Shown here: piece after piece, positions 23,643 to 31,914 of the stretch | Layout of the letters: every line of letters begins with the position of its first letter | How positions within the stretch are numbered: the first letter of the stretch is position 1 | Source: CAYHGV01 sp964356135 | Lineage (GTDB): Bacteria > Hydrothermota > Tepidihabitantia > CAYHGV01 | NCBI GenBank assembly: GCA_964356135.1 | Contig: CAYHGV010000019.1 | Coordinates: 1-36,912 of the forward strand | Reading direction: 5' to 3' | Length of the DNA: 36,912 nucleotides | Made by a program: the position numbers and the translations under genes | Notes under the pieces: generated by a model | What the model was told of the DNA's origin: nothing | What the model saw: the letters and a program-made list of their open reading frames with translations, nothing else | The model's database searches: none

Positions 23643-24317
23643 TCATTTAATAATCGTAATTTTTTTAGGGCGCCCAGGTTTTTGGGAATGGAGGACTCGA
23701 GAAATAAGCCCTTCGATCCGCCTTATAAACTCAGAACTTCCAAAGGGACGCCCTGCCATCGTGTTGCGGCGTAACTGAGCCAAGGTCTTTATATCATCTG
23801 ATTCCCGAAGAAATTTTTTCCAGTCCTTAACCAGGCTGATCAGTGCAGTATCGCCCGAAAGCAAACCATCGGACCTGCTCATTATATGAGCTGGAGCGCT
23901 CGACCACGGCCACTCCTCAGCTTGCATTACCTGTCCGGCACGAACCGGATTCCGTTCCACATATCGGACCGCCGCTAATAAATGAACCTCATCCAATGCA
24001 CACGAGAAAAAACGACCTTGCCAGAGATGACCACAGCGGTTATATCGCCGATTAATATATTGAGCGTAGCGCATATGCGCATCCCGTAAAGCATTACTCA
24101 GACTATCAATTTTCTGCGGCACGGCCACCAAATGAATGTGATTGTTCATCAGACAATATGCCCAAACCACCACACCATAATGATTGATATATCCCCTCAA
24201 CCATTCAAGATACCGACGACGGTCATCGTCATCAAAAAATATTACCTCGTGATTGTTTCCTCGCTGAGTAACATGATGCGGGATGCCGAGCACGGCGATT
24301 CTCGCGATTCGAGGCAT
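23643..24317 (-). CDS. REP-associated tyrosine transposase (RAYT, IS200/Y1 superfamily)
   Basis: The 224-residue protein is a single-domain HUH nuclease. Visible motifs are GIPHHVTQRGNNH near the start, the HUH metal motif in CLMNNHIHLVAVP (about residues 55-67), and the catalytic-Tyr helix region RYAQYINRRYNRCGHLWQGRF. RYVERNPVRAGQVMQAEEWPWSSA, split around residue 120, is the usual RAYT signature. The basic C-terminal tail (KPGRPKK) is also typical. RAYTs cut and move REP palindromes as single-stranded DNA. The gene has its own leaderless-type promoter and appears intact. Confidence 0.93.
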   Translation of the reverse strand: MPRIARIAVLGIPHHVTQRGNNHEVIFFDDDDRRRYLEWLRGYINHYGVVVWAYCLMNNHIHLVAVPQKIDSLSNALRDAHMRYAQYINRRYNRCGHLWQGRFFSCALDEVHLLAAVRYVERNPVRAGQVMQAEEWPWSSAPAHIMSRSDGLLSGDTALISLVKDWKKFLRESDDIKTLAQLRRNTMAGRPFGSSEFIRRIEGLISRVLHSQKPGRPKKITIIK

Positions 24318-24323
24318 AGTACC

Positions 24324-24351
24324 CCTTTACGTTAACGCCGAACTATGTCAA
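24324..24351 (-). promoter_or_regulatory. Promoter of the RAYT gene, leaderless type
   Basis: On the minus strand, TTGACA (24346-24351), a 16-bp spacer and TAAAGG (24324-24329) precede the ATG at 24317 by 6 bases. The -10 is weak. The promoter lies inside the element, just within the right inverted repeat. Confidence 0.55.
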
Positions 24352-24411
24352 CAAAAATAGGCTCTGTCCCTAATTTGTCTCTTAGAATTATGCCTGCTTT
24401 AGTCAATCGTC

Positions 24412-25845
24412 TCATCGCAACACCTCCATTTTACTTGTAAGCCTGATAGTTTGATTTTGAGAGGTTGTTCCTCTCAGTTCAAGAGAGAAAAAATAAATAC
24501 CGTTGGGCATGTCGTTCCCTGCATCATCCTGCCCATTCCACAATACTTTATGCAAACCGGCGTTTTTTTGTCCCTCAACCAAAGTGCAAACTATTCTACC
24601 CGCAATATCGTACACTGTTATGTTAACATAAGTCTTGAAGGGTAACTCATATTCTATCTGAGTAGTCGTAGAAAATGGATTTGGTCGATTACCATAGAGT
24701 TTAGGAGCATGTAATTCGTTTAAACATCCTTCTTCGATTTCAGCTCCGCCATCGGTCGTTTTTAAAATAACACCTGAATCACCAACTGCGTATCCAATAT
24801 TAGTATTAATAAAATCTGCACCTAATAATGTTCCGGATTCGCCAACAGGTTCTCCACCAACTGAATCCTGCTTTGACCATGTAGCACCCCCGTCAATAGT
24901 CTTCCAGATTCTTGCATAATAATTAACTCCACCCCCGTTTCCATAACCGACCAGGGTATCTACAGGAAAGCAGAGCCAATCCCAGCTGTAATTAGGCAAC
25001 CGCCTCTCACCTGCTGAGCGGTAACGTACTCCTTTTTGCGTTTCAGCTTCAGGTGTTATTTCTTCCCAGTTGTCTCCTCCGTCGCTTGTTTTCATAATAA
25101 ACCAGGGACCACTCCCAAAGCCCACCTGGCTTCCCTGGGGAAAACAGATATCAGTAAGCGATTGCTGCCACAAATCCGGATTGTATAACGGCGTTTTATC
25201 TATCCAGGTCTCACCCCCATCAGTAGTCTTTAGAATCGTCGGTCCCGTAGCTATATCCCCAGCTCCACCCACATAACCGGTGTCGTTGTTAACAAACCAA
25301 ATAGCCTCGAGACCTCCAAAATCGAAAAACCTTTTTAGTCGTATCCAAGTATTCCCGCTATCTGCGGTTTTAAAAATAACACTTTTGGCTAAAATCACCC
25401 CCTCAACTATCGTATCTTTAGTACCAAGTATGTAACCGACTTCTGGGCCTTCAGGGAAATGGCTCTCTATCAAACGACCATCAGTCCCAACATTTATTTT
25501 CGTCCAGTTCAAACCCCCGTCAACTGTTTTTAAGAGTGTATCGGTATCCCGCAAGCCAGTTAGAGCATAACCAATGCGGCAATCCTTTGGGAATTCTATC
25601 TTACAGACATGCGCCTCTGTTCCCGAATTTAGTACTTCCCAGGTCAGCCCTCCATTTACAGTCTTTAGAATTGTTCCTTTTTTACCCACCACGAAACCAG
25701 TATCGGGTCCTGCAGGAAAACAGACATCGGAAAGCCAAACATCGACTCCAGAATTGAGCCTATTCCATCCCGCCTGTAGAGTATTCGCTAAAAATAGCGA
25801 GCCAATACCTATTAAAAGTGCTGCTTTTTGTGCATTTGATTTCAT
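24412..25845 (-). CDS. Secreted YCF48/BNR-type beta-propeller with T9SS-like C-terminal sorting tail
   Basis: The start is set by a strong SD (AGGAGGT) before ATG 25845. The 477-residue precursor has a signal peptide (KAALLIGIGSLFLANTLQA). Repeated blades follow with the YCF48/BNR pattern, for example GFVVGKKGTILKTVNGGLTW, TILKTTDGGETW, FIMKTSDGGDNW and RIWKTIDGGATW. The last 85 residues (RPNPFSTTTQIEYELP, then ITVYDIAGRIVCTLVEG and DDAGNDMPNGIYFF) match the type A sorting or FlgD-like tail of type IX secretion cargo. It is probably a surface or extracellular protein of unknown ligand. It is preceded by a small ORF and a structured leader. Confidence 0.85.
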   Translation of the reverse strand: MKSNAQKAALLIGIGSLFLANTLQAGWNRLNSGVDVWLSDVCFPAGPDTGFVVGKKGTILKTVNGGLTWEVLNSGTEAHVCKIEFPKDCRIGYALTGLRDTDTLLKTVDGGLNWTKINVGTDGRLIESHFPEGPEVGYILGTKDTIVEGVILAKSVIFKTADSGNTWIRLKRFFDFGGLEAIWFVNNDTGYVGGAGDIATGPTILKTTDGGETWIDKTPLYNPDLWQQSLTDICFPQGSQVGFGSGPWFIMKTSDGGDNWEEITPEAETQKGVRYRSAGERRLPNYSWDWLCFPVDTLVGYGNGGGVNYYARIWKTIDGGATWSKQDSVGGEPVGESGTLLGADFINTNIGYAVGDSGVILKTTDGGAEIEEGCLNELHAPKLYGNRPNPFSTTTQIEYELPFKTYVNITVYDIAGRIVCTLVEGQKNAGLHKVLWNGQDDAGNDMPNGIYFFSLELRGTTSQNQTIRLTSKMEVLR

Positions 25846-25847
25846 AT

Positions 25848-25946
25848 TTACCTCCTGCTTTTTATAGAGAGATTACATATTTCTTCCCGCTCGATACTTT
25901 CTGCCGAGACGATGGAAGAGAAACACCATAGAATCCTACATAACAT
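25848..25946 (-). CDS. Small peptide with signal-like sequence in the YCF48 leader
   Basis: An excellent SD (AAGGAGG, 25953-25959) stands 6 bases before ATG 25946. The 32-residue frame begins MLCRILWCFSSIVSA, which looks like a short signal peptide, and continues ESIEREEICNLSIKSRR. Its TAA stop overlaps the SD of the YCF48 gene (AGGAGGTAA), two bases before that ATG, so translation of the two could be coupled. The same frame can extend upstream to ATG 26042 for 64 residues, reading through the hairpin. The short form is favoured by the stronger SD. It could be a real secreted peptide or a leader peptide. Confidence 0.45.
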   Translation of the reverse strand: MLCRILWCFSSIVSAESIEREEICNLSIKSRR

Positions 25947-25985
25947 TGCCAACCTCCTTAACTTCATTTTCCCAATAAACACAAA

Positions 25986-26024
25986 AGCAACCTTTGCAGC
26001 CACCTTCGGTAGCCATCGGTTGCT
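25986..26024 (-). promoter_or_regulatory. Structured leader RNA hairpin upstream of the YCF48 gene
   Basis: On the minus strand the RNA can form a 7-bp outer stem (AGCAACC with GGUUGCU), an internal loop (GAUG opposite UGCAAA) and a 6-bp inner stem (GCUACC with GGUGGC) capped by GAA. It lies between the promoter at 26061-26088 and the SD at 25953-25959. No U-run follows, so it is not an intrinsic terminator. I do not recognise it as a known riboswitch. Confidence 0.5.
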
Positions 26025-26060
26025 CTCTTGAAACAACTTCATTTACTTACCCCCTACCTA

Positions 26061-26088
26061 CTTATATAACCTCATAGAAATTTGTCAA
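26061..26088 (-). promoter_or_regulatory. Promoter of the YCF48 transcript
   Basis: On the minus strand, TTGACA (26083-26088), a 16-bp spacer and TATAAG (26061-26066). Transcription should start near 26054, giving a leader of about 110 bases before the small peptide and 210 before the YCF48 gene. Unlike most promoters here, it is not set next to the main start codon. Confidence 0.75.
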
Positions 26089-26159
26089 GCCTTTTCTTCT
26101 AAAAGGCTGAAATTTTCTATTACGTTGGTTAGCAATGACTTACGTAGGATAATTGAGTC

Positions 26160-26933
26160 TCAGCTCAATTCGTTTCGATAATCCTTTTTTCTTAAAAGGG
26201 TCGTTCCCCGGGACAAAAAATTCACCAACTTACCTTTTGTTTCACCCATGCGCCCGAACAATGAATCCGGGTTTAAAAGTTCGGCCTTTGCCAGCCACCA
26301 GGGGTCAAGACAATGGACCGGTGTTCTCTTTACTGCCCAGGGATCGAAAGCCCCTCTTTTTCTCGTTGGGTAAATAGTAAAGGCATATCGATAATCGGCT
26401 CTTCTAACCGATGCTTTTACTTCATTATTATATCTTCCAAAAGGGTAGGAGAAGGAGTGGATCGGGCCTAACCGGGTCTCCAGGACCTGTTTCGACTCCC
26501 TAAGCTCCCATTCGACCCGTTGAGGCGAAGCGTAGGTCAGGTCCGGATGGCTCATCGTATGGGAGCCGAACTCAAACCCTGCCTGTTGCAGTTCCAAAAC
26601 CTCGTCCCAGCCAAGGTGCTTGAACCGCTGGAGAATATTCATATCCCAGAAGCTCTTTTTCTCCAGGTAACCCGCAACCAAAAAAACGAGTGCGGTAAAC
26701 CCGTATTTCTGCAATACCGGCAGGGCATATTGATAAACGCCGGCATAACCGTCGTCAAAGGTTATCAAAAGCTTTTTTGCATCGGACGCTGGATTTGACA
26801 GGTCGCGGGCATGTCCATTGACAAACCCCAATTGCTTTACCTTGCAGATTATCCTCTCAAATTGTTCGGGTGTATGCCAGCTGATTCCGAGTTCGGGCTT
26901 GCGCGTCAGCTTGTGAAAGACGAGAACGACCAC
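26160..26933 (-). CDS. Polysaccharide deacetylase (carbohydrate esterase family 4 type)
   Basis: The 257-residue protein shows the NodB-type motifs: TFDDGY at about residues 58-63, GSHTMSHPDL (metal-binding His pair), and SFSYPFGRYNNEV. It would remove acetyl groups from an N-acetylated glycan such as peptidoglycan or a surface polysaccharide. No signal peptide is seen, so it may act in the cytoplasm or rely on another anchor. It starts with GTG that overlaps the stop of the MFS gene by one base (TAGTG), and so belongs to the operon with the exporter and the GT4 glycosyltransferase. A 7-bp hairpin (26151-26170) spans the stop region without a U-run. Confidence 0.85.
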   Translation of the reverse strand: MVVLVFHKLTRKPELGISWHTPEQFERIICKVKQLGFVNGHARDLSNPASDAKKLLITFDDGYAGVYQYALPVLQKYGFTALVFLVAGYLEKKSFWDMNILQRFKHLGWDEVLELQQAGFEFGSHTMSHPDLTYASPQRVEWELRESKQVLETRLGPIHSFSYPFGRYNNEVKASVRRADYRYAFTIYPTRKRGAFDPWAVKRTPVHCLDPWWLAKAELLNPDSLFGRMGETKGKLVNFLSRGTTLLRKKDYRNELS

Positions 26934-28252
26934 TAATGGAACTTTTTATTCCGGGTGATAAAAAAAGCGATAACACTTAAGGCAATCGCTAAAACACCGA
27001 TGATGGCGAGAATCCCCCGTTTCGAGATACCGGATAAAAGCCCGACGACAAACGCCGAAATCGCAAACGTTACCTGCTGACACCACTCCTTTAAAGAAAA
27101 TATCCTGCCCCGTGCCTCATCGGGCGTGTTTTCCTGGAGCAGGGTATCCTGGCTGATCATAATCGGCGAAGCAACGATGCCCACGGCGAAGGTCAGAGGA
27201 ATGACCGGCAGAAACGATTTCGACAAAGCGAATAAGACGAGCGATACGCCAAGCACAACGAATCCGCCGGTAATGATAAATCTCGTCTTCCACCGGTGTC
27301 CAAAAATACCGAACAGCACCGAACTGATCACCAATCCTATACTGCCAATCGCACCGACAAACCCGACGCCGCGGGTTCCGAGATTGAGCTCGGTCTGGAT
27401 AATCGGAATGAATAAGACAAATACTCCGGCAATCATGATCATTAGCAACAGAATCGAAAGAAGCGTGAAGCTGATTGCCGGGGTATGGCGGACGAGTCGA
27501 TAGGCTTCTTTAAAATCATGATAGGTGCGGCTGAACTCACGACCGACCGCACCGACCACCGTTCGCTCACCCGGCTTATATTCAGGCCGTTTTACTGGTC
27601 TCAGACGAATGACCATCAGGGCAAGGCAGAGTACCGAAACAAAATAGCTTAACGAATCAAGAAAAAATCCGGCACTGAATCCGGGTATTCCCAGGCGCTG
27701 ATGCCAGAAAGGCCAGTCCACCATTACTCCGCCGATAAAGATTCCTAACAGAGTCGTAAACCGGCCGGTAAAGGTAACGAACGAGTTGGCGGCAAGGAGT
27801 CGGCGCCGGGCAACGAGATTGGGAATGATCGACAGTCGGGCGGCGTTGAAAAACAATCCGAATAAAAAGACCATAAAGATAAGGATATAGACCGAGTAGA
27901 TATTCTTTGTCCAGAGCATCACCAGTGGAATCAGGGCAACGAGTATCGCCCGGCAGGTATCGCAAACAACGAGCACTTTGCGGCGGTTCCAGCGGTCGAC
28001 CAGCACCCCGGCGAATGGTCCAAAAATAATCGCCGGTAATGTCAGGACAACCGAAAGCCGGGAGATCGCCAACGACCGGGTATGAGATGGAACGAAGAAG
28101 GCGATCATCGCCAGCAAAGCCATATGGTTTAAATTATCTCCGAATATTGAAACCGACTGCGAGATGGCAAAAACCATAAAACTCTTGACTTTCAATATAA
28201 CCCCGAACTGACTCTTTGCTTTGGGCAGAGTGATGGTTGGGGTTTCTTCCAT
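26933..28252 (-). CDS. Major facilitator superfamily exporter (MFS_3/EntS-like)
   Basis: The 439-residue protein has about 12 membrane helices. The loop between helices 2 and 3, GPFAGVLVDRWNRRKVLVVCD (about residues 77-97), is the MFS A-motif variant found in enterobactin/macrolide exporter-like members. The middle cytoplasmic loop (RLRPVKRPEYKPGERTVVGA) is typical in length. The substrate is unknown; lying between a glycosyltransferase and a glycan deacetylase, it could move a small glycolipid or be unrelated. The gene begins 7 bases after the glycosyltransferase stop. Confidence 0.85.
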   Translation of the reverse strand: MEETPTITLPKAKSQFGVILKVKSFMVFAISQSVSIFGDNLNHMALLAMIAFFVPSHTRSLAISRLSVVLTLPAIIFGPFAGVLVDRWNRRKVLVVCDTCRAILVALIPLVMLWTKNIYSVYILIFMVFLFGLFFNAARLSIIPNLVARRRLLAANSFVTFTGRFTTLLGIFIGGVMVDWPFWHQRLGIPGFSAGFFLDSLSYFVSVLCLALMVIRLRPVKRPEYKPGERTVVGAVGREFSRTYHDFKEAYRLVRHTPAISFTLLSILLLMIMIAGVFVLFIPIIQTELNLGTRGVGFVGAIGSIGLVISSVLFGIFGHRWKTRFIITGGFVVLGVSLVLFALSKSFLPVIPLTFAVGIVASPIMISQDTLLQENTPDEARGRIFSLKEWCQQVTFAISAFVVGLLSGISKRGILAIIGVLAIALSVIAFFITRNKKFH

Positions 28253-28259
28253 ATATTAA

Positions 28260-29378
28260 CTAAGAATTTTTTAAGAGTAACTCATTGTAAAAGTTTGCTA
28301 CCTCTCGGGCGATGCTGGGCCAGGAAAAGTGGAGCGCCCGCTCCCTGCCGGCCGCGCCCATTGCCGCAGCCCGCTTCTTATCTTTTAAAATCTTAATCGC
28401 CGCCCGGGCCAATGCCTGGGGATCCCTGGGCATGACCAGAATTCCTTCCCGACCATCGGTTATGACGCGGTTATACCCGGAAATATTGGAAGCGACAACC
28501 GGCTTGCCGGTTGCCATTGCCTCTAACAATACAATTCCAAAACTCTCGTTGCCGGTAGCCGGCGAACAGAAGAGGTCGCATGCCGAATAGTAGTTCGGAC
28601 GGGCGGCGTTCGAAATTTTACCGGCAAAGAGTACATTCGATTCTAATTCTTTGGGAACGAGTTTCCGATAAAAAAGTTCGATCGGCCCTTCTCCGCTGAT
28701 CACTAACAGTACCTCTGGAATTGACGCCTGAATCTCGGGCAGAGCCGCCAGAAGGTATTTGAGCCCTTTACGCGGTTCGAATCTACCCATAAAGAGGATC
28801 TTGGGCCTGGAATCGGCAAGCTCGGCAGCCGGTTGAGCCGCGGGCGAAAACTCATCGGTATCGACACCATTGGGAATCAATCGATACTGCCCAGAGAAAT
28901 GGTGATCCATCGCCTGCTGCGCCGCATCCGAAACCGCAATCAATCCATCTAACTTTTGAAAATAGGGCAAGAGCATCGGTCGGAACAGCTTATAAGCTCG
29001 ACTCCGACCATGACTGGCATGAAACGTGAAAACATTCAGCCCTTTAGAAAAATGGATCGATAAAATCGGCAGGGTCGGAGCTAACGACCCGTGGATATGC
29101 ACGACATCAAAAGGATCGTCGGTTAAGAGCTCCCGCACCCGGCTCGCTACCCGCAGGCTCAAGGTGATTCGGCTGTATGACTGGTTCGCCCGAATGAGAA
29201 AACTCCGGCCGCAGCGCAGAACATCCGGATCACTGAATTCTTCACAACCATTAAAGTGCGAGGTCAGAATTTTAACGGTATGGCCAAGACGTCGTAATTC
29301 CCGGGAGAGGTAATAGATATGGTCCGAGATACCGCCGATGTAGGGGTAGTAGGTCTCGGAAACCATTAAAATCTTCAT
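28260..29378 (-). CDS. Glycosyltransferase family 4 (PimB/MshA-like)
   Basis: The 372-residue GT-B enzyme opens with MKILMVSETYYPYIGGISDH, the GT4 acceptor-side glycine motif. It shows IPNGVDTDEFSP, LFMGRFEPRKGLKYLLAALP, and the E-x7-E motif in ESFGIVLLEAMATGKPVVAS. It transfers a sugar from a nucleotide or GDP donor to a lipid or glycan acceptor; the acceptor cannot be read from sequence. There are 71 bases between it and the upstream aminotransferase, without a promoter of the common type, so it is likely read from upstream. Confidence 0.9.
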   Translation of the reverse strand: MKILMVSETYYPYIGGISDHIYYLSRELRRLGHTVKILTSHFNGCEEFSDPDVLRCGRSFLIRANQSYSRITLSLRVASRVRELLTDDPFDVVHIHGSLAPTLPILSIHFSKGLNVFTFHASHGRSRAYKLFRPMLLPYFQKLDGLIAVSDAAQQAMDHHFSGQYRLIPNGVDTDEFSPAAQPAAELADSRPKILFMGRFEPRKGLKYLLAALPEIQASIPEVLLVISGEGPIELFYRKLVPKELESNVLFAGKISNAARPNYYSACDLFCSPATGNESFGIVLLEAMATGKPVVASNISGYNRVITDGREGILVMPRDPQALARAAIKILKDKKRAAAMGAAGRERALHFSWPSIAREVANFYNELLLKNS

Positions 29379-29449
29379 TGCCGGTATGGTTTAATTCATC
29401 AAAAAATACGATGGAGCATCCCGTCGTCGGAGCGCCGGTCGGTAGTGCT

Positions 29450-30646
29450 TCATCGACGATTGAATTCCGAAAGAGCGGTTTTCAAAAGTTTAATCGAATC
29501 GATCAAGTCGGTCTCGTTGAGCACATAGGCGATACGCACTTCATCATGACCTCGATGCCGGGAGGCATAAAATCCGGAGGCTGGCGCTAACATCACCGTC
29601 TTCTGGGCGACCGAAAAGTCCTCCAACAGCCAGCGGGCAAATTTTTCCGAATCGGCAACCGGTAATTTGGGCATCATATAGAAGGCACCCTCGGGTTTAT
29701 GGAGCACCACACCCGGAATTTCGGCGAGACCGGCAAAGAGGGTATTCCGGCGACGTTCATACTCCATAATCATCGGTTTGATATACTTATGCATATACTT
29801 AAAAGCGGCAATCGCACCGATCTGCTCTAAGGTCGGCGGACACAGCCGGGCCTGGGCAAACCGCAAAACCGTATCCATCACCTGCCGATTGCGCGAAACC
29901 AGATAACCGATCCGGGCACCGCACGCCGAGAACCGTTTTGAGATCGAATCGACCACAATCACCCTTTCTTCCATCTTCGGCAGCGAAAGCGCGCTCGTAT
30001 GGACCTTACCATCATAGATGAACTCCCGGTAGACCTCATCCGAAATCAAAAACAGGTTCCGTTCCTTACAAATCTTGGAAATAATAAACAACTCCTCCTG
30101 GGTATAGACCGTGCCGGTCGGGTTATTGGGTGAGCAGATGATGATGCCGCGTGTCTTCTTGGTAATCTTCTTTACGATCGGCTCACGAATCGGCGGTCGA
30201 AAACCGTCTTTGACCGAGGTGGTGATCGGCACTAACCGGATCCCGGCGCCGGTGGCAAACCCGTTGTAGTTGGTATAAAACGGCTCAAAAACGATCACCT
30301 CGTCGCCCGGATCGCAGATGGTCATGAAGGCAAAGCTGATCGCTTCGCTGCCGCCGGTCGTTATCCAGATGTCATCGATCTCGAGCGTTATGCCATTGTC
30401 GGCAAAATATTCTTTGACCGCAAGCCGCAGCTCGGCTAAACCACCGGATGGCCCGTAGCTCAAAACCTTGTCCTGGTAGCGGGTCATGGCGTTAAAAATT
30501 TCCGGCGGTGTTTCAATATCGGGTTGGCCGATGTTGAGATGATAGACCTTCACTCCCCGTTTCTTAGCAGCATCGGCCAGCGGAGCAAGTTTACGGATCG
30601 GTGAAGCGGGCATCGTCCTCCCCCGCTCGGATAGTTTCATTTTCAT
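29450..30646 (-). CDS. Pyridoxal-phosphate aminotransferase, class I/II (aspartate aminotransferase-like)
   Basis: The 398-residue enzyme shows HLNIGQPDIETP near residue 35, the substrate/PLP segment TTGGSEAISFAF, ICSPNNPTGTVY, SDEVYREFIYDG and the PLP Schiff-base Lys in VVDSISKRFSACGARIGYL. These place it in the aspartate/tyrosine-type subgroup. The amino acid used cannot be set from sequence. Its ATG overlaps the stop of the M16 peptidase gene (ATGA), so it belongs to the rpsO-pnp operon. Confidence 0.9.
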   Translation of the reverse strand: MKMKLSERGRTMPASPIRKLAPLADAAKKRGVKVYHLNIGQPDIETPPEIFNAMTRYQDKVLSYGPSGGLAELRLAVKEYFADNGITLEIDDIWITTGGSEAISFAFMTICDPGDEVIVFEPFYTNYNGFATGAGIRLVPITTSVKDGFRPPIREPIVKKITKKTRGIIICSPNNPTGTVYTQEELFIISKICKERNLFLISDEVYREFIYDGKVHTSALSLPKMEERVIVVDSISKRFSACGARIGYLVSRNRQVMDTVLRFAQARLCPPTLEQIGAIAAFKYMHKYIKPMIMEYERRRNTLFAGLAEIPGVVLHKPEGAFYMMPKLPVADSEKFARWLLEDFSVAQKTVMLAPASGFYASRHRGHDEVRIAYVLNETDLIDSIKLLKTALSEFNRR

Positions 30647-31914
30647 TTCTGCTCCTTTAAAAATTTCTCCAGCTCGTTCTCGGGTAGCGGACCGACGCTG
30701 CTCATCGAAAACGGCCGGTCGGTAAAAATGTCGTCGATCAGCCGGTTCACTTCGTCGGCGGTAACGGCGTTGTAGCGCTCGAGTGACTCTTCGATCCCGA
30801 CCAACGTGCCTAAGATGAGTTCCAATCGCGCCCAGCGCATCATCCGGGAGGTGGGGTTTTCAAGGCTCAAAAGCAGTGAGCCGGTGGTGAGGTTGCGAGC
30901 GATCTCGAGCTCCCGAGGGGTGAGCTTATCGTTCCTCAGTTTTTCAATCTCCTCAAAAATCGCGTTGAATGCCCGCGTTACCTTCTGCTTATCGGTGATA
31001 AAAAAAATCCCGAGCAGACCCGAATCCTCAGCCAATTCTAAGAACGAGTTTACCGAATAGACCAGTCCTTCTTCCTCCCGCAACCGCTGAAAGAGCCGGG
31101 ATGAGAGTCCACCGCCCAGGGCGGTATTGAGCAGCGACAGCGCATAGCGCCGTTCATCGGTATAAGCAAGGATCGGTTTCCCGAGACCAATATAGACCTG
31201 GGAAAGATCGGAACGAAACTGTGTTTCAAGTCGTGGACCCTGGGGTTGGGGAGGAATTCGGGGAGAGCCGTTCGTACCCGACCGGAGGTGGAGATTAGTC
31301 TGGATACCGGCGTGGATTTCCTCTGCCCGGATATCGCCGACCGCCACCACTAAAACCCGGTCCAAACTGTACCGTTGCTGGTAGTACTCGACCATAGCTT
31401 CGCGCGAAAGATTCCGGATGGTCGTTTCGCTGCCGGTAACCGGAAAGCTCAAAGGATGGGGCGCATAGATCGCTTTCAAGAGCAGTTCCAACGCCATATC
31501 TTCGGGATTCTCCTCGATCGATTTTATCTCTTCGTAGATCACTTCCTTTTCTTTCAGGAAATCCTGGCCATCGAACTTTGGTTGGGAAAGAATATCACCC
31601 AAAAGCTCAATCACTGCTCGTAGGTGGTCACTGGTGAACCGGGAAAAGACTCCGGTCGTTTCCCGAGCGGTAAAACCGTCCATCATCCCACCTAACGACT
31701 CAATATAATACGAAAGTTCCTTGGCCGACCGCTTGTGGGTCCCCTTGAAAAACATATGTTCAATTAGATGGGTGATGCCCTGCTGCTCCAGGCTATCATC
31801 GCGCGAACCCTGTTTAAAGAAGATTCCTAATGCTACCGAATGGAGATAGGGCAGCGCTTCGGTGATTACCCGCTTACCGTCGAGGTCGACGCGCTGGACG
31901 GGATTTCCGCTCAT
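30643..31914 (-). CDS. M16 family zinc peptidase (processing-peptidase-like, PqqL/YmxG type)
   Basis: The 423-residue protein has the inverted zinc motif HLIEH (H-x-x-E-H) at about residues 49-53, followed by MFFKGTHKRSA, and a downstream Glu in the KEVIYEEIKSIEENPED segment, the typical third ligand. The second half carries the M16_C domain (LNTALGGGLSSRLFQRLREEEGLVYS). It lacks a signal peptide. It overlaps the end of pnp by 41 bases. An M16 peptidase after rpsO and pnp is also known from Bacillus, so the order is conserved. Confidence 0.93.
   Translation of the reverse strand: MSGNPVQRVDLDGKRVITEALPYLHSVALGIFFKQGSRDDSLEQQGITHLIEHMFFKGTHKRSAKELSYYIESLGGMMDGFTARETTGVFSRFTSDHLRAVIELLGDILSQPKFDGQDFLKEKEVIYEEIKSIEENPEDMALELLLKAIYAPHPLSFPVTGSETTIRNLSREAMVEYYQQRYSLDRVLVVAVGDIRAEEIHAGIQTNLHLRSGTNGSPRIPPQPQGPRLETQFRSDLSQVYIGLGKPILAYTDERRYALSLLNTALGGGLSSRLFQRLREEEGLVYSVNSFLELAEDSGLLGIFFITDKQKVTRAFNAIFEEIEKLRNDKLTPRELEIARNLTTGSLLLSLENPTSRMMRWARLELILGTLVGIEESLERYNAVTADEVNRLIDDIFTDRPFSMSSVGPLPENELEKFLKEQK

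Larger units (their letters stand above)
23633..24371. mobile_element. RAYT (REP-associated Y1 transposase) element with inverted ends
   Basis: A perfect 13-bp inverted repeat, AGGGACAGAGCCT (23633-23645) and AGGCTCTGTCCCT (24359-24371), brackets a single Y1-transposase gene and its promoter. The left repeat overlaps the 3' end of the transposase gene. The element sits between rpoN and the YCF48 gene and disrupts neither. I see no target-site duplication; Y1 elements do not make them. Confidence 0.75.

Noticed and set aside
25986..26024. Cyclic-di-GMP-I (GEMM) riboswitch
   Set aside because: A GCAAA segment and a GAA-capped stem recall part of it, but the second arm and the conserved 3' segment of that class are missing.
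25848..26042. The longer 64-residue reading of the small ORF upstream of the YCF48 gene
   Set aside because: It reads through a well-formed hairpin and its N-terminal half lacks protein-like features; the internal ATG at 25946 has a better SD. Kept only as an alternative.
26151..26170. Intrinsic terminator after the polysaccharide deacetylase gene
   Set aside because: A 7-bp AATTGAG/CTCAATT stem exists but no U-run follows on the minus strand.
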